A stretch of DNA of 64,000 nt, from positions 56,949,108 through 57,013,107 of the forward strand of contig CM067367.1 in NCBI GenBank assembly GCA_034401795.1, written 5' to 3'. Below, one piece after another: positions 27,618 to 41,310 of this stretch; positions within the stretch are counted from its first letter, which is position 1, and each line of letters starts with the position of its first letter. The notes under the pieces are model-generated. The model had not been told where the DNA came from and did no database searches. It worked only from the letters and a program-made list of their open reading frames with translations. This DNA is from Chaetoderma sp. LZ-2023a. Its lineage: Eukaryota; Mollusca; Caudofoveata; Chaetodermatida; Chaetodermatidae. The translations under genes were made by a program, and so were the position numbers.

Positions 27618-30547
27618 ATGGAGAATACCGCCCAAGACAACCAGGTTGTATTGTTCTTTATTATCCATAGTTAAAAGACTTAGGTCTCTAAATTTCGTTG
27701 TGTCGCATGTTCCAATTTCTGTCCCCATAGAATCTGGGACGTGTGCTAACAACGATATATGCCAGACGATCGCCTTCTTTAAACCCCAACAGGCGATCGG
27801 CAGATATGAAAATAGGTGTTTGCTACGGTATTTCTAACACGAATATCGGCTGACGTCGTTCTCCGTAGAATCCGAGCGGGTGACGTCACACCCGGTCGCT
27901 CAGATGTTTATGTGAAGAAAAATTTTTTCATTAATTCGCGCATCTTATTCTGGGTGCTGCGTACTAAAAATGGTACCGGAAACTTTAGAATGATCAAGTT
28001 TACGTGTGATCACGATCGGTTTGCAATGATCGGTGGTTTCAAAATTCTTGAGTAGATGTGTGGTCTGCGGTTTTACCGTGTGAGACAGCAGTTTTGTTAT
28101 ACATTTTGTTGTTTTCTTCACATATCGTGCTGCGTTCGTTAGGAGTATAATTTATATTGATTAGTAAATATACCCTGAATGCTATGCGATATGGTTCCTG
28201 GAGCCGTTACACATCCTGGAGGATCTATTATGGGTGTGTTGTGCCCGCCGCGTACTTGTCCTCATAATCAATGCGATCGTTGTTGTAACGTGGCGGGGTG
28301 GGGTGCGGGGAGGTTACGGTTAATTTATGAGTCAAATTATTTGAAAATTAATTGTCTGCCTTCCATCCGGGTCTCGTTCCGCTTGTTTATTGTAGGTTTG
28401 TGCTTATTTTATAGGCCAAGCCAGCCCCGCCATCATGTGACGACTGCCATAAGTTTGTCCGTGTAATGTTCAAGGACCATGTCTGTTTTATGTGTGCCCT
28501 GTGTAATATAGATCATAGGTGTAATGTTTGTGCAGTGTGGTCCGTCGAAACGATGGTTAAGTTCCTTGCCCAGAAGGACTTGGCTGGGTCTGACGCGGGG
28601 TCAGGCGGTCCGAGAGTAAATCGTGGAGCGCCCGGTTCGGCCGGTGCGGGTGCTCCACGTCCCCAGCTGGAGGTGGCGGAGATGGCACCGCCGGCGTGGT
28701 TTGGTCCGGCTCTGCAGGGTTTTTCTGCATAGCGTTCTGACCACGCTGGTGTCGTCCCTGCTACCAAAGGTTGGGGGGCAGTTTCTCCCCATGCCTGGTA
28801 CGGATCCTGTCCTCGGACAGGATTCTGGACTGGTTACCGAGGGGGCCGTCTCGTACGGCCCCCTGGCAGTCCCGTCTGGCTTCGGCCAGACGGGTTTCTG
28901 TTTCTCTGCGGCCACCTCCGGGTGGTCCAGTAGCGGTGGCCGGTCCCTCAGGTGTGGGAGCCGTCCGCCAGGACGGTTCCACGGTTGACTCGTCTAGTGA
29001 CGACTCTTCGGAGTCTGAAGACGAAGAGGCCGAGGAGGAGAGGTTGCTGCGGCCCGTGAAGCCGCAGGTGGAGAATATGGAGGTTGATTCCGTCCTAGAC
29101 GGAACCGGCCTCCATTTCTCTGGTTTGGCGCAAGCCAGGTCAGCGGCTCCGCCTGTGGCTGAGGCAAATCCGTTACCGTGCACCGGTTCCGTGCGGCTTG
29201 GTTTGGCACCAGCCGTCACGGGAACGGGTGTGCCGGGCCGGGCGTGGTACTCACCTATCTCGCCTGGTCCGGCAGTCGGACGTGGGGTGCCGTGGGCGCC
29301 CGTGTCCGGCTATGGTTCCGCGACTGCTACGGGTCCGTACGGTTTTCCGTGTGGACCTACCCCATGGACCGGAGTGTTTCATGGGGTGGCGGCGGAACCG
29401 TGTGGTACCGGAGTGCCTGGCGTGTCAGCCGTGGCTCCTTGCTGGGAGGCCGTGGCTGGCAGACCCGTGAGCACGTCAACGGGTGACGTGTTTGCGGGGG
29501 GTGTCTTCATCGGAGGTAGATTGGTCAGATGCTCTGGCGTGGCTAGCCAGGGTTGACCCGTCTGGTTTCGGCCACGGCCGATGAAGATGCGCCCCGTCCG
29601 TCGGTTGCGTCGATCAGGACGGGGATTTTGCCCGCGGCCCGGATCCAGTCAGTGGGACTGGATCCACGGTTCATAGAATGGTTGGATGCTATTTATAGCA
29701 AACAACTGATGACCAAGGGTCAGCTCCCTGCGGCCTCCAGGGAGGTGCGGGCAAGATGTCGTATTCCGCGGGGGGAATACGACAGGTATGGTGTAGTCCC
29801 GTCGGTCACGGAGGATGACCGATGGGTACTGGGCATCCAGAGTGCCGTGCCGGGTCACCCCGGTCCGGCACTTGTGGACAAGTCTCAGGTACACCAGGAA
29901 GAAGTCCTGTCCCTATGCGATGAGGGTGTGAGGGCAGCGATGAGCGCTGTCAACCACTCTTATCGTCTCCTTCAGTCGGTGTGGGCTGAAGCGGGGCAGG
30001 CCACCCTGTGCCACCTGTGGCGCTTTCATGTGTCAATGACGGCCTGGTGCTGTCGATGGACTCATTGGCAAGGGTGCAAGCGCGTGTGACGAAATCCAGG
30101 AGGCAAATGGTCATTGACCATATGCGTCCGGCTACGGCAGTCAGGGAGCGTCTCCTTGGGACACCCCTGACAGGGCCTAGCATCTTCGGTGGCCAAGCGT
30201 GGGCCATCTTAGAGGATACCGCCAGTATCGCGCAGAATCGGTTAGCGGTAAACCTACAGCTAGAGCTAGTGCGACAAGCGCATGCACTAGGGCCTGTGGG
30301 GAAACCGCTAACGGGACAACCTTCAAAGGAGCAGAAGAAGCATAAGGGCAAGGCGAAAGCTAGGCCTGTTGCGACTTCTGCTTCAGCTGGGGTTTCACAG
30401 CCGCCGCCGGCGAAGAAGCCCAGGAAGGTTGTAGAGGCGCCTACCCTCCCCAATGTTGCTCCTGACCGCCCTAGAGGTGGGAAGGGCAAGGGGAAGGGTA
30501 AGGGTAAGGCCTCAAAGGGCGGACAGAAGGGGCCGAAGCGTACCTGA
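27618..30547 (+). pseudogene. gag of copy U, unit 1 (broken)
   Basis: Exon 1 at 27618-27644 and exon 2 from 28415, as in X and Y. It has the same extra T in the GCAGGGTTTTT context as Y, an extra G near 29503 and the one-base loss near 29992. It ends KRT with a stop at 30545-30547. Confidence 0.8.
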
Positions 30548-30599
30548 GGGTACGAAAGCTCCCTTCATATCCGCCTGGACCGCGCCTGTGTGACAGGAA

Positions 30600-31216
30600 C
30601 AGCGGTGCCAGTTATACCCGTCGTGCCTAGAACGAAATGGTTCTCTCTCTCTCTCGTTAAGAAAGAGTGGGGGGGCGGACTGCGAGCCGGACAACCCCGT
30701 TAGACGTCGAGGCGTCTATGGTGGGTGGAAGGCTCATGCGTTTCGTCGAGGCCTGGCAAGGTGTGACGTCAGACAGTCTGGTCCTGGGATGGTTATCCCA
30801 GGGTTACATGCCGGAGTGGTGGGACTTTCCACCACAAAATCTGTCTTTGGCACCTGTCTGGACACCCGTACCAAGGGAGCCAGACAAGTTAGAAGCCGTT
30901 CAAAAGGAAGTGTCGGGTTTGCTTCTGAAGGGAGCAATAAAACCAGGCTTCTATTCAAACATGTTCCTTGTCCCCAAGAGCACAGGGGGATGGAGACCCA
31001 TACTCAATCTCAGGCCATTAAATTGGTTTAGCCATACGCCTCGGTTCCAGATGGAAATGCCGAGGTCGGTAATGCGGGATTGAGGAAAGGAATGTGGTGT
31101 GTATCGATCGATCTGAAAAATGCATATTTCCACATTCCTATGAATCGGAGTTGGCACAGGTTTCTGAGATTTGCGTTTCAGAATCAAGTATGGGAGTTTA
31201 CAGTCTCCCGTGTGGC
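30600..31216 (+). pseudogene. RT fragment of copy U, unit 1
   Basis: N-terminal part of RT up to the sequence before LPFG, cut where unit 2 begins. Contains an 18-base deletion between CCAG repeats near 30943 that unit 3 lacks. Confidence 0.8.
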
Positions 31217-31467
31217 CTGTTACTTCTGATATACAGCTGGCTCTGACAGCGGCTCTAGGATTATAGACTTAGAAAGCTTTACCGACTCCTGGGAACCAGG
31301 TACCCGGCTCCCCACTGCCGAGTACCCGTTTACCATAGAGCTCATTCTTGTTTGCATAGCGACAAGAGCAATACATGCTTTTTGCATTAAGGATTTTAGT
31401 GTTTTAAAATAATCTAAGTCTTTAATCAGTGATAGTTTGTGTGTTCTGAAAGGATTAACTAAGGACT

Positions 31468-34400
31468 ATGGAGAATACCGCCCAAGATAACCAGGTTGTA
31501 TTGTTCTTTATTATCCATAGTTAAAAGACTTAGGTCTCTAAATTTCGTTGTGTCGCATGTTCCAATTTCTGTCCCCATAGAATCTGGGACGTGTGCTAAC
31601 AACGATATATGCCAGACGATCGCCTTCTTTAAACCCCAACAGGCGATCGGCAGATATGAAAATAGGTGTTTGCTACGGTATTTCTAACACGAATATCGGC
31701 TGACGTCGTTCTCCGTAGAATCCGAGCGGGTGACGTCACACCCGGTCGCTCGGATGTTTATGTGAAGAAAAATTTTTCATTAATTCGCGCATCTTATTCT
31801 GGGTGCTGCGTACTAAAAATGGTACCAGAAACTTTAGAATGATCAAGTTTACGTGTGATCACGATCGGTTTGCAATGATCGGTGGTTTCAAAATTCTTGA
31901 GTAGATGTGTGGTCTGCGGTTTTACCGTGTGAGACAGCAGTTTTATTATACATTTTGTTGTTTTCTTCACATATCGTGCTGCGTTCGTTAGGAGTATAAT
32001 TTATATTGATTAGTAAATATACCCTGAATGCTATGCGATATGATTCCTGGAGCCGTTACACATCCTGGAGGATCTATTATGGGTGTGTTGTGCCCGCCGC
32101 GTACTTGTCGTCATAATCAATGCGATCGTTGTTGTAACGTGGCGGGGTGGGGTGCGGGGAGGTTACGGTTAATTTATGAGTCAAATTATTTGAAAATTAA
32201 TTGTCTGCCTTCCATCCGGGTCTCGTTCCGCTTGTTTATTGTAGGTTTGTGCTTATTTTATAGGCCAAGCCAGCCCCGCCATCATGTGACGACTGCCATA
32301 AGTTTGTCCGTGTAATGTTCAAGGACCATGTCTGTTTTATGTGTGCCCTGTGTAATATAGATCATAGGTGTAATGTTTGTGCAGTGTGGTCCGTCGAAAC
32401 GATGGTTAAGTTCCTTGCCCAGAAGGACTTGGCTGGGTCTGACGCGGGGTCAGGCGGTCCGAGAGTAAATCGTGGAGCGCCCGGTTCGGCCGGTGCGGGT
32501 GCTCCACGTCCCCGGCTGGAGGTGGCGGAGATGGCACCGCCGGCGTGGTTTGGTCCGGCTCTGCAGGGTTTTTTCTGCATAGCGTTCTGACCACGCTGGT
32601 GTCGTCCCTGCTACCAAAGGTTGGGGGGCAGTTTCTCCCCATGCCTGGTACGGATCCTGTCCTCGGACAGGATTCTGGACTGGTTACCGAGGGGGCCGTC
32701 TCGTACGGCCCCCTGGCAGTCCCGTCTGGCTTCGGCCAGACGGGTTTCTGTTTCTCTGCGGCCACCTCCGGGTGGTCCAGTAGCGGTGGCCGGTCCGTCA
32801 GGTGTGGGAGCCGTCCGCCAGGACGGTTCCACGGTTGACTCGTCTAGTGACGACTCTTCGGAGTCTGAAGACGAGGAGGCCGAGGAGGAGAGGTTGCTGC
32901 GGCCCGTGAAGCCGCAGGTGGAGAATATGGAGGTTGATTCCGTCCTAGACGGAACCGGCCTCCATTTGTCTGGTTTGGCGCAAGCCAGGTCAGCGGCTCC
33001 GCCTGTGGCTGAGGCAAATCCGTTACCGTGCACCGGTTCCGTGCGGCTTGGTTTGGCACCAGCCGTCACGGGAACGGGTGTGCCGGGCCGGGCGTGGTAC
33101 TCACCTATCTCGCCTGGTCCGGCAGTCGGACGTGGGGTGCCGTGGGCGCCCGTGTCCGGCTATGGTTCCGCGACTGCTACGGGTCCGTACGGTTTTTTCC
33201 GTGTGGACCTACCCCATGGACCGGAGTGTTTCATGGGGTGGCGGCGGAACCGTGTGGTACCGGAGTGCCTGGCGTGTCAGCCGTGGCTCCTTGCTGGGAG
33301 GCCGTGGCTGGCAGACCCGTGAGCACGTCAACGGGTGACGTGTTTGCAGGGGTGTCTTCATCGGAGGTAGATTGGTTAGATGCTCTGGCGTGGCTAGCCA
33401 GGGTTGACCCGTCTGTGGTTTCGGCCACGGCCGATGAAGATGCGCCCCGTCCGTCGGTTGCGTCGATCAGGACGGGGATTTTGCCCGCGGCCCGGATCCA
33501 GTCAGTGGGACTGGATCCACGGTTCATAGAATGGTTGGATGCTATTTATAGCAAACAACTGATGACCAAGGGTCAGCTCCCTGTGGCCTCCAGGGAGGTG
33601 CGGGCAAGATGTCGTATTCCGCGGGGGGAATACGACAGGTATGGTGTAGTCCCGTCGGTCACGGAGGATGACCGATGGGTACTGGGCGTCCAGAGTGCCG
33701 TGCCGGGTCACCCCGGTCCGGCACTTGTGGACAAGTCTCAGGTACACCAGGAAGAAGTCCTGTCCCTATGCGATGAGGGTGTGAGGGCAGCGATGAGCGC
33801 TGTCAACCACTCTTATCGTCTCCTTCAGTCGGTGTGGGCTGAAGCGGGGCAGGCCACCCTGTGCCACCTGTGGCGCTTTCATGTGTCAATGACGGCCTGG
33901 TGCTGTCGATGGACGCATTGGCAAGGGTGCAAGCGCGTGTGACGAAATCCAGGAGGCAAATGGTCATTGACCATATGCGTCCGGCTACGGCAGTCAGGGA
34001 GCGTCTCCTTGGGACACCCCTGACAGGGCCTAGCATCTTCGGTGGCCAAGCGTGGGCCATCTTAGAGGATACCGCCAGTATCGCGCAGAATCGGTTAGCG
34101 GTAAACCTACAGCTAGAGCTAGTGCGACAAGCGCATGCACTAGGGCCTGTGGGGAAACCGCTAACGGGACAACCTTCAAAGGAGCAGAAGAAGCATAAGG
34201 GCAAGGCGAACGCTAGGCCTGTTGCGACTTCTGCTTCAGCTGGGGTTTCAGAGCCGCCGCCGGCGAAGAAGCCCAGGAAGGTTGTAGAGGCGCCTACCCT
34301 CCCCAATGTTGCTCCTGACCGCCCTAGAGGTGGGAAGGGCAAGGGGAAGGGTAAGGGTAAGGCCTCAAAGGGCGGACAGAAGGGGCCGAAGCGTACCTGA
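31468..34400 (+). pseudogene. gag of copy U, unit 2 (broken)
   Basis: Exon 1 at 31468-31494, exon 2 from 32274. It has homopolymer expansions in the GGTTTTTTCTGC context (near 32570) and the GGTTTTTTCCGTG context (near 33192). Stop at 34398-34400. Confidence 0.8.
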
Positions 34401-34452
34401 GGGTACGAAAGCTCCCTTCATATCCGCCCGGACCGCGCCTGTGTGACAGGAA

Positions 34453-35069
34453 CAGCGGTGCCAGTTATACCCGTCGTGCCTAGAACGAAATGGTTCTCTC
34501 TCTCTCTCGTTAAGAAAGAGTGGGGGGGCGGACTGCGAGCCGGACAACCCCGTTAGACGTCGAGGCGTCTATGGTGGGTGGAAGGCTCATGCGTTTCGTC
34601 GAGGCCTGGCAAGGTGTGACGTCAGACAGTCTGGTCCTGGGATGGTTATCCCAGGGTTACATGCCGGAGTGGTGGGACTTTCCACCACAAAATCTGTCTT
34701 TGGCACCTGTCTGGACACCCGTACCAAGGGAGCCAGACAAGTTAGAAGCCGTTCAAAAGGAAGTGTCGGGTTTGCTTCTGAAGGGAGCAATAAAACCAGG
34801 CTTCTATTCAAACATGTTCCTTGTCCCCAAGAGCACAGGGGGATGGAGACCCATACTCAATCTCAGGCCATTAAATTGGTTTAGCCATACGCCTCGGTTC
34901 CAGATGGAAATGCCGAGGTCGGTAATGCGGGATTGAGGAAAGGAATGTGGTGTGTATCGATCGATCTGAAAAATGCATATTTCCACATTCCTATGAATCG
35001 GAGTTGGCACAGGTTTCTGAGATTTGCGTTTCAGAATCAAGTATGGGAGTTTACAGTCTCCCGTGTGGC
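34453..35069 (+). pseudogene. RT fragment of copy U, unit 2
   Basis: Same truncated RT as in unit 1, with the same 18-base deletion, ending at the junction with unit 3. Confidence 0.8.
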
Positions 35070-38000
35070 CTGTTACTTCTGATATACAGCTGGCTCTGAC
35101 AGCGGCTCTAGGATTATAGACTTAGAAAGCTTTACCGACTCCTGGGAACCAGGTACCCGGCTCCCCACTGCCGAGTACCCGTTTACCATAGAGCTCATTC
35201 TTGTTTGCATAGCGACAAGAGCAATACATGCTTTTTGCATTAAGGATTTTAGTGTTTTAAAATAATCTAAGTCTTTAATCAGTGATAGTTTGTGTGTTCT
35301 GAAAGGATTAACTAAGGACTATGGAGAATACCGCCCAAGATAACCAGGTTGTATTGTTCTTTATTATCCATAGTTAAAAGACTTAGGTCTCTAAATTTCG
35401 TTGTGTCGCATGTTCCAATTTCTGTCCCCATAGAATCTGGGACGTGTGCTAACAACGATATATGCCAGACGATCGCCTTCTTTAAACCCCAACAGGCGAT
35501 CGGCAGATATGAAAATAGGTGTTTGCTACGGTATTTCTAACACGAATATCGGCTGACGTCGTTCTCCGTAGAATCCGAGCGGGTGACGTCACACCCGGTC
35601 GCTCGGATGTTTATGTGAAGAAAAATTTTTCATTAATTCGCGCATCTTATTCTGGGTGCTGCGTACTAAAAATGGTACCAGAAACTTTAGAATGATCAAG
35701 TTTACGTGTGATCACGATCGGTTTGCAATGATCGGTGGTTTCAAAATTCTTGAGTAGATGTGTGGTCTGCGGTTTTACCGTGTGAGACAGCAGTTTTGTT
35801 ATACATTTTGTTGTTTTCTTCACATATCGTGCTGCGTTCGTTAGGAGTATAATTTATATTGATTAGTAAATATACCCTGAATGCTATGCGATATGATTCC
35901 TGGAGCCGTTACACATCCTGGAGGATCTATTATGGGTGTGTTGTGCTGTGCCCGCCGCGTACTTGTCGTCATAATCAATGCGATCGTTGTTGTAACGTGG
36001 CGGGGTGGGGTGCGGGGAGGTTACGGTTAATTTATGAGTCAAATTATTTGAAAATTAATTGTCTGCCTTCCATCCGGGTCTCGTTCCGCTTGTTTATTGT
36101 AGGTTTGTGCTTATTTTATAGGCCAAGCCAGCCCCGCCATCATGTGACGACTGCCATAAGTTTGTCCGTGTAATGTTCAAGGACCATGTCTGTTTTATGT
36201 GTGCCCTGTGTAATATAGATCATAGGTGTAATGTTTGTGCAGTGTGGTCCGTCGAAACGATGGTTAAGTTCCTTGCCCAGAAGGACTTGGCTGGGTCTGA
36301 CGCGGGGTCAGGCGGTCCGAGAGTAAATCGTGGAGCGCCCGGTTCGGCCGGTGCGGGTGCTCCACGTCCCCGGCTGGAGGTGGCGGAGATGGCACCGCCG
36401 GCGTGGTTTGGTCCGGCTCTGCAGGGTTTTTTCTGCATAGCGTTCTGACCACGCTGGTGTCGTCCCTGCTACCAAAGGTTGGGGGGCAGTTTCTCCCCAT
36501 GCCTGGTACGGATCCTGTCCTCGGACAGGATTCTGGACTGGTTACCGAGGGGGCCGTCTCGTACGGCCCCCTGGCAGTCCCGTCTGGCTTCGGCCAGACG
36601 GGTTTCTGTTTCTCTGCGGCCACCTCCGGGTGGTCCAGTAGCGGTGGCCGGTCCGTCAGGTGTGGGAGCCGTCCGCCAGGACGGTTCCACGGTTGACTCG
36701 TCTAGTGACGACTCTTCGGAGTCTGAAGACGAGGAGGCCGAGGAGGAGAGGTTGCTGCGGCCCGTGAAGCCGCAGGTGGAGAATATGGAGGTTGATTCCG
36801 TCCTAGACGGAACCGGCCTCCATTTGTCTGGTTTGGCGCAAGCCAGGTCAGCGGCTCCGCCTGTGGCTGAGGCAAATCCGTTACCGTGCACCGGTTCCGT
36901 GCGGCTTGGTTTGGCACCAGCCGTCACGGGAACGGGTGTGCCGGGCCGGGCGTGGTACTCACCTATCTCGCCTGGTCCGGCAGTCGGACGTGGGGTGCCG
37001 TGGGCGCCCGTGTCCGGCTATGGTTCCGCGACTGCTACGGGTCCGTACGGTTTTTTCCGTGTGGACCTACCCCATGGACCGGAGTGTTTCATGGGGTGGC
37101 GGCGGAACCGTGTGGTACCGGAGTGCCTGGCGTGTCAGCCGTGGCTCCTTGCTGGGAGGCCGTGGCTGGCAGACCCGTGAGCACGTCAACGGGTGACGTG
37201 TTTGCAGGGGTGTCTTCATCGGAGGTAGATTGGTTAGATGCTCTGGCGTGGCTAGCCAGGGTTGACCCGTCTGTGGTTTCGGCCACGGCCGATGAAGATG
37301 CGCCCCGTCCGTCGGTTGCGTCGATCAGGACGGGGATTTTGCCCGCGGCCCGGATCCAGTCAGTGGGACTGGATCCACGGTTCATAGAATGGTTGGATGC
37401 TATTTATAGCAAACAACTGATGACCAAGGGTCAGCTCCCTGTGGCCTCCAGGGAGGTGCGGGCAAGATGTCGTATTCCGCGGGGGGAATACGACAGGTAT
37501 GGTGTAGTCCCGTCGGTCACGGAGGATGACCGATGGGTACTGGGCGTCCAGAGTGCCGTGCCGGGTCACCCCGGTCCGGCACTTGTGGACAAGTCTCAGG
37601 TACACCAGGAAGAAGTCCTGTCCCTATGCGATGAGGGTGTGAGGGCAGCGATGAGCGCTGTCAACCACTCTTATCGTCTCCTTCAGTCGGTGTGGGCTGA
37701 AGCGGGGCAGGCCACCCTGTGCCACCTGTGGCGCTTTCATGTGTCAATGACGGCCTGGTGCTGTCGATGGACGCATTGGCAAGGGTGCAAGCGCGTGTGA
37801 CGAAATCCAGGAGGCAAATGGTCATTGACCATATGCGTCCGGCTACGGCAGTCAGGGAGCGTCTCCTTGGGACACCCCTGACAGGGCCTAGCATCTTCGG
37901 TGGCCAAGCGTGGGCCATCTTAGAGGATACCGCCAGTATCGCGCAGAATCGGTTAGCGGTAAACCTACAGCTAGAGCTAGTGCGACAAGCGCATGCACTA

Positions 38001-38940
38001 GGGCCTGTGGGGAAACCGCTAACGGGACAACCTTCAAAGGAGCAGAAGAAGCATAAGGGCAAGGCGAACGCTAGGCCTGTTGCGACTTCTGCTTCAGCTG
38101 GGGTTTCAGAGCCGCCGCCGGCGAAGAAGCCCAGGAAGGTTGTAGAGGCGCCTACCCTCCCCAATGTTGCTCCTGACCGCCCTAGAGGTGGGAAGGGCAA
38201 GGGGAAGGGTAAGGGTAAGGCCTCAAAGGGCGGACAGAAGGGGCCGAAGCGTACCTGAGGGTACGAAAGCTCCCTTCATATCCGCCCGGACCGCGCCTGT
38301 GTGACAGGAACAGCGGTGCCAGTTATACCCGTCGTGCCTAGAACGAAATGGTTCTCTCTCTCTCTCGTTAAGAAAGAGTGGGGGGGCGGACTGCGAGCCG
38401 GACAACCCCGTTAGACGTCGAGGCGTCTATGGTGGGTGGAAGGCTCATGCGTTTCGTCGAGGCCTGGCAAGGTGTGACGTCAGACAGTCTGGTCCTGGGA
38501 TGGTTATCCCAGGGTTACATGCCGGAGTGGTGGGACTTTCCACCACAAAATCTGTCTTTGGCACCTGTCTGGACACCCGTACCAAGGGAGCCAGACAAGT
38601 TAGAAGCCGTTCAAAAGGAAGTGTCGGGTTTGCTTCTGAAGGGAGCAATAAAACCAGCAAATCGAAACACTCCAGGCTTCTATTCAAACATGTTCCTTGT
38701 CCCCAAGAGCACAGGGGGATGGAGACCCATACTCAATCTCAGGCCATTAAATTGGTTTAGCCATACGCCTCGGTTCCAGATGGAAATGCCGAGGTCGGTA
38801 ATGCGGGATTGAGGAAAGGAATGTGGTGTGTATCGATCGATCTGAAAAATACATATTTCCACATTCCTATGAATCGGAGTTGGCACAGGTTTCTGAGATT
38901 TGCGTTTCAGAATCAAGTATGGGAGTTTACAGTCTCCCGT
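35070..38940 (+). repeat. tandem unit 3 of copy U, 5' portion
   Basis: Third copy of the 5' half, joined as unit 2 is. It differs from unit 2 by a five-base insertion near 35945 and by keeping the 18 bases that units 1 and 2 lost. It continues into the rest of the element. Confidence 0.82.
35321..38258 (+). pseudogene. gag of copy U, unit 3 (broken)
   Basis: Exon 1 at 35321-35347, exon 2 from 36122. Same homopolymer frameshifts as unit 2. Stop at 38256-38258. Confidence 0.8.
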
Positions 38941-40469
38941 TTGGCCTGTCGACAGCTCCGAGGGTTTTCACAAGAGTGGTCCTTGCGGTGACAGCGTTTC
39001 TCAGAAAAGAGAACGTGGCGCTACACACCTACATAGACGACTGGCTGCTTAAGGCAGACTCGGCAGCCAGGTTGAACGTGGATACTGCTCTGACTCTGAA
39101 GTTACTTTCAGATCTACGCTGCATAGTCAACGAGGAGAAATCCGAGTTGACGCCCACTCAACGTTTCGTTTATTTGGGGATGCGATTCGACCTTGAGGAG
39201 GGCAGGGTTTACCCATCAGAGCCCAGAGTGGTGTCTCTGTTAGCCATCCTCAAGAGTTTTCGAGTGGGAAACCACATTCAAGGCGAGGCGGTTCCTTCAG
39301 ATGCTGGGCATGATGGTCTCCATGGAGCAGGTTATCCCGTACGATGCTCTAATGCGAAGGCCTATCCAGTTGTATCTGATGTCTCTGTGGAAACAGAGAA
39401 CAGAACCCCTGTCAAAACTGTTGCCAGTTTTGGAGCCGATAATATCGCATCTTCTATGGTGGAAACAGCGTCAGAATCTCCTATTAGGGGTTTCGCTGCA
39501 CCTACCCCGCCTCCAGCTGTCCGTCTACACGGATGCATCGCTGGAAGGGTGGGGTGCCTGCCTGGGAGAACCAGGTCTCGGGCACATGGACTCTCCCGGA
39601 GAGTCAGCTGCATATCAATCTGTTGGAAATGATGGCAGTGGAACTGGCGTTGGAAGAGTTCCTTCCGATGATCAGGGGCAGGGTGATATTGATACGGTCG
39701 GTCGATTCGACAGTAGTATCATATATAAATCGCCAAGGCGGGACCAGGTCGCCCACTTTGTGTATCAGGGTGTGGCACTTGATTCAATGGTGCAGGAATT
39801 ACTCGGTTGTTTTGAAAGCAGCTCGTATTCCTGGCCGATTGAACATTCTGGCGGATGCTTTGTCTCGCAGACAGAGAATCCTGCCAACAGAATGGTCCCT
39901 CAACCCTCCAGTTCTGCGACGGATCTTCGAGCATTGGGGCAAACCCAACGTGGACTTGTTCGCCACAAAGGAAAATGCTCAAATCATGACATATGTCTCG
40001 CCGATTACAGATCCAAATGCCGTCGATACAGACGCTCTGGCGATAAGCTGGAGAGGGATGCACGCTTACGCGTACCCACCCACCATTCTTCTACCGAAGG
40101 TTTTGGTGAAGGTCAGGGAGGAACCGTGTCTGGTCCTGCTAATAGCGCCGTATTGGCCGAGCAGGGCGTGGTTCACGGATCTTCTAGATCTGCTGGTGGA
40201 AAATCCTGTGCAGTTGCCCGAGATTCCGAACATAATCTCCCAGGCCAAGGGACGCTTCCTACACGAGTGTCCCGAAATGTTCAATGACTGCGTGGATGTT
40301 ATCAAACAACGTTCCACGTCGGAAGGCTTTTCTCGACAAGCTGCTGATTTCATCGCGGCTGCGAGAAGGAGGTCAACCTTCAAGTCATATAACAACAAGG
40401 TTAACAGATTTGCAGACTGGTGTGAAGAAAAGGGTATTGATACCTTTCAATCCACTATCAGCAAATAGC
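38300..40469 (+). pseudogene. RT-RNase H of copy U (broken)
   Basis: Full-length RT-RH sequence with the same frameshifts as copy Y (near 38806, 38934, 39281, 39570, 40283) and the same loss of the RNase H Asp (RSDNS reads RSVDS). YIDD is still present. Confidence 0.83.
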
Positions 40470-41310
40470 AGACTTTCTCTGTGAGCTGTTCTTTTGAGGA
40501 CTAGCTCCCGTCACAGTTGCTGGATACAAGTCAGCTTTGGCATCAGTTATCCCTTGTCTAGCCAACAGGGATAGTCCGGAGGTGGCCCAGTTAAATGTGA
40601 TGTTGAAGGGAATGAGCAATCTCCGACCGAGACAACCGGTAGTCATTCCAGCCTGGAGTCTATCTTTAGTGCTTAATGTACTGGCCAAGCACCCTTTCGA
40701 ACCGTTGCGTTCGGCTAGTCTAAAGCATTTGACTCTAAAGGCGGTCTTTCTATTGGCAGCTTCCTCAGCTAGAAGGCGCAGTGAGATCCATGTGCTTTCG
40801 GCAGAGAGGAACCGATTTATTGTTTCTGGAGAAGGTCTGCGTCTTCTGCCAAGAGCAGAGGTTATGTCAAAGAACCAATCTTTGAGATATCCCGGCAAGC
40901 CGATCATTATACCGAAGTTAACTAGGTTTGATCGTGATGCCAGTGTCTGGTGCCCGGTCCGTGCTTTGACTAAGTACAAGAAACGGACTGACTCGTTACG
41001 GTCGAACGATAGACATCTGTGGATCTGCCATAAAAAGTCTTATGGCGCCGCATCCATGGATACTATCTCTCGTTGGGTGGTCGAATGCATTCAGACTACT
41101 CACGAGATGGCGACTGGGCACCAGGTGCAAGGCGTAAGGGCAGACAATGTCAGAGGAATAGCCGCCTCGACCGCCCTTTACAATGGTGTTCCGTTATAGG
41201 ACATCATGGCCGTTGCACAATGGCACTGTGAGTCCTCATTCACGGATTACTATATGAGGGATGTGTCAGACTCAGCCAATCCACTCGCTTTAGCTGTTTT
41301 GAAACGATAG
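40181..41310 (+). pseudogene. tyrosine recombinase of copy U (broken)
   Basis: YR with the Y-type lesions: base loss near 40457, TTTTGAGG near 40493, HxxR His replaced (ADNVR) and a stop at 41197-41199. Beyond the stop the Tyr motif is still recognisable, up to 41310. Confidence 0.83.

Larger units (their letters stand above)
31217..35069 (+). repeat. tandem unit 2 of copy U (3853 bp)
   Basis: Starts within the left terminal repeat at CTGTTACTTCTG, without the outer 25 bases, and ends within RT at GTGTGGC. It is nearly identical to units 1 and 3. The junction shares the bases CCTGT between RT and terminal repeat. Confidence 0.85.
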
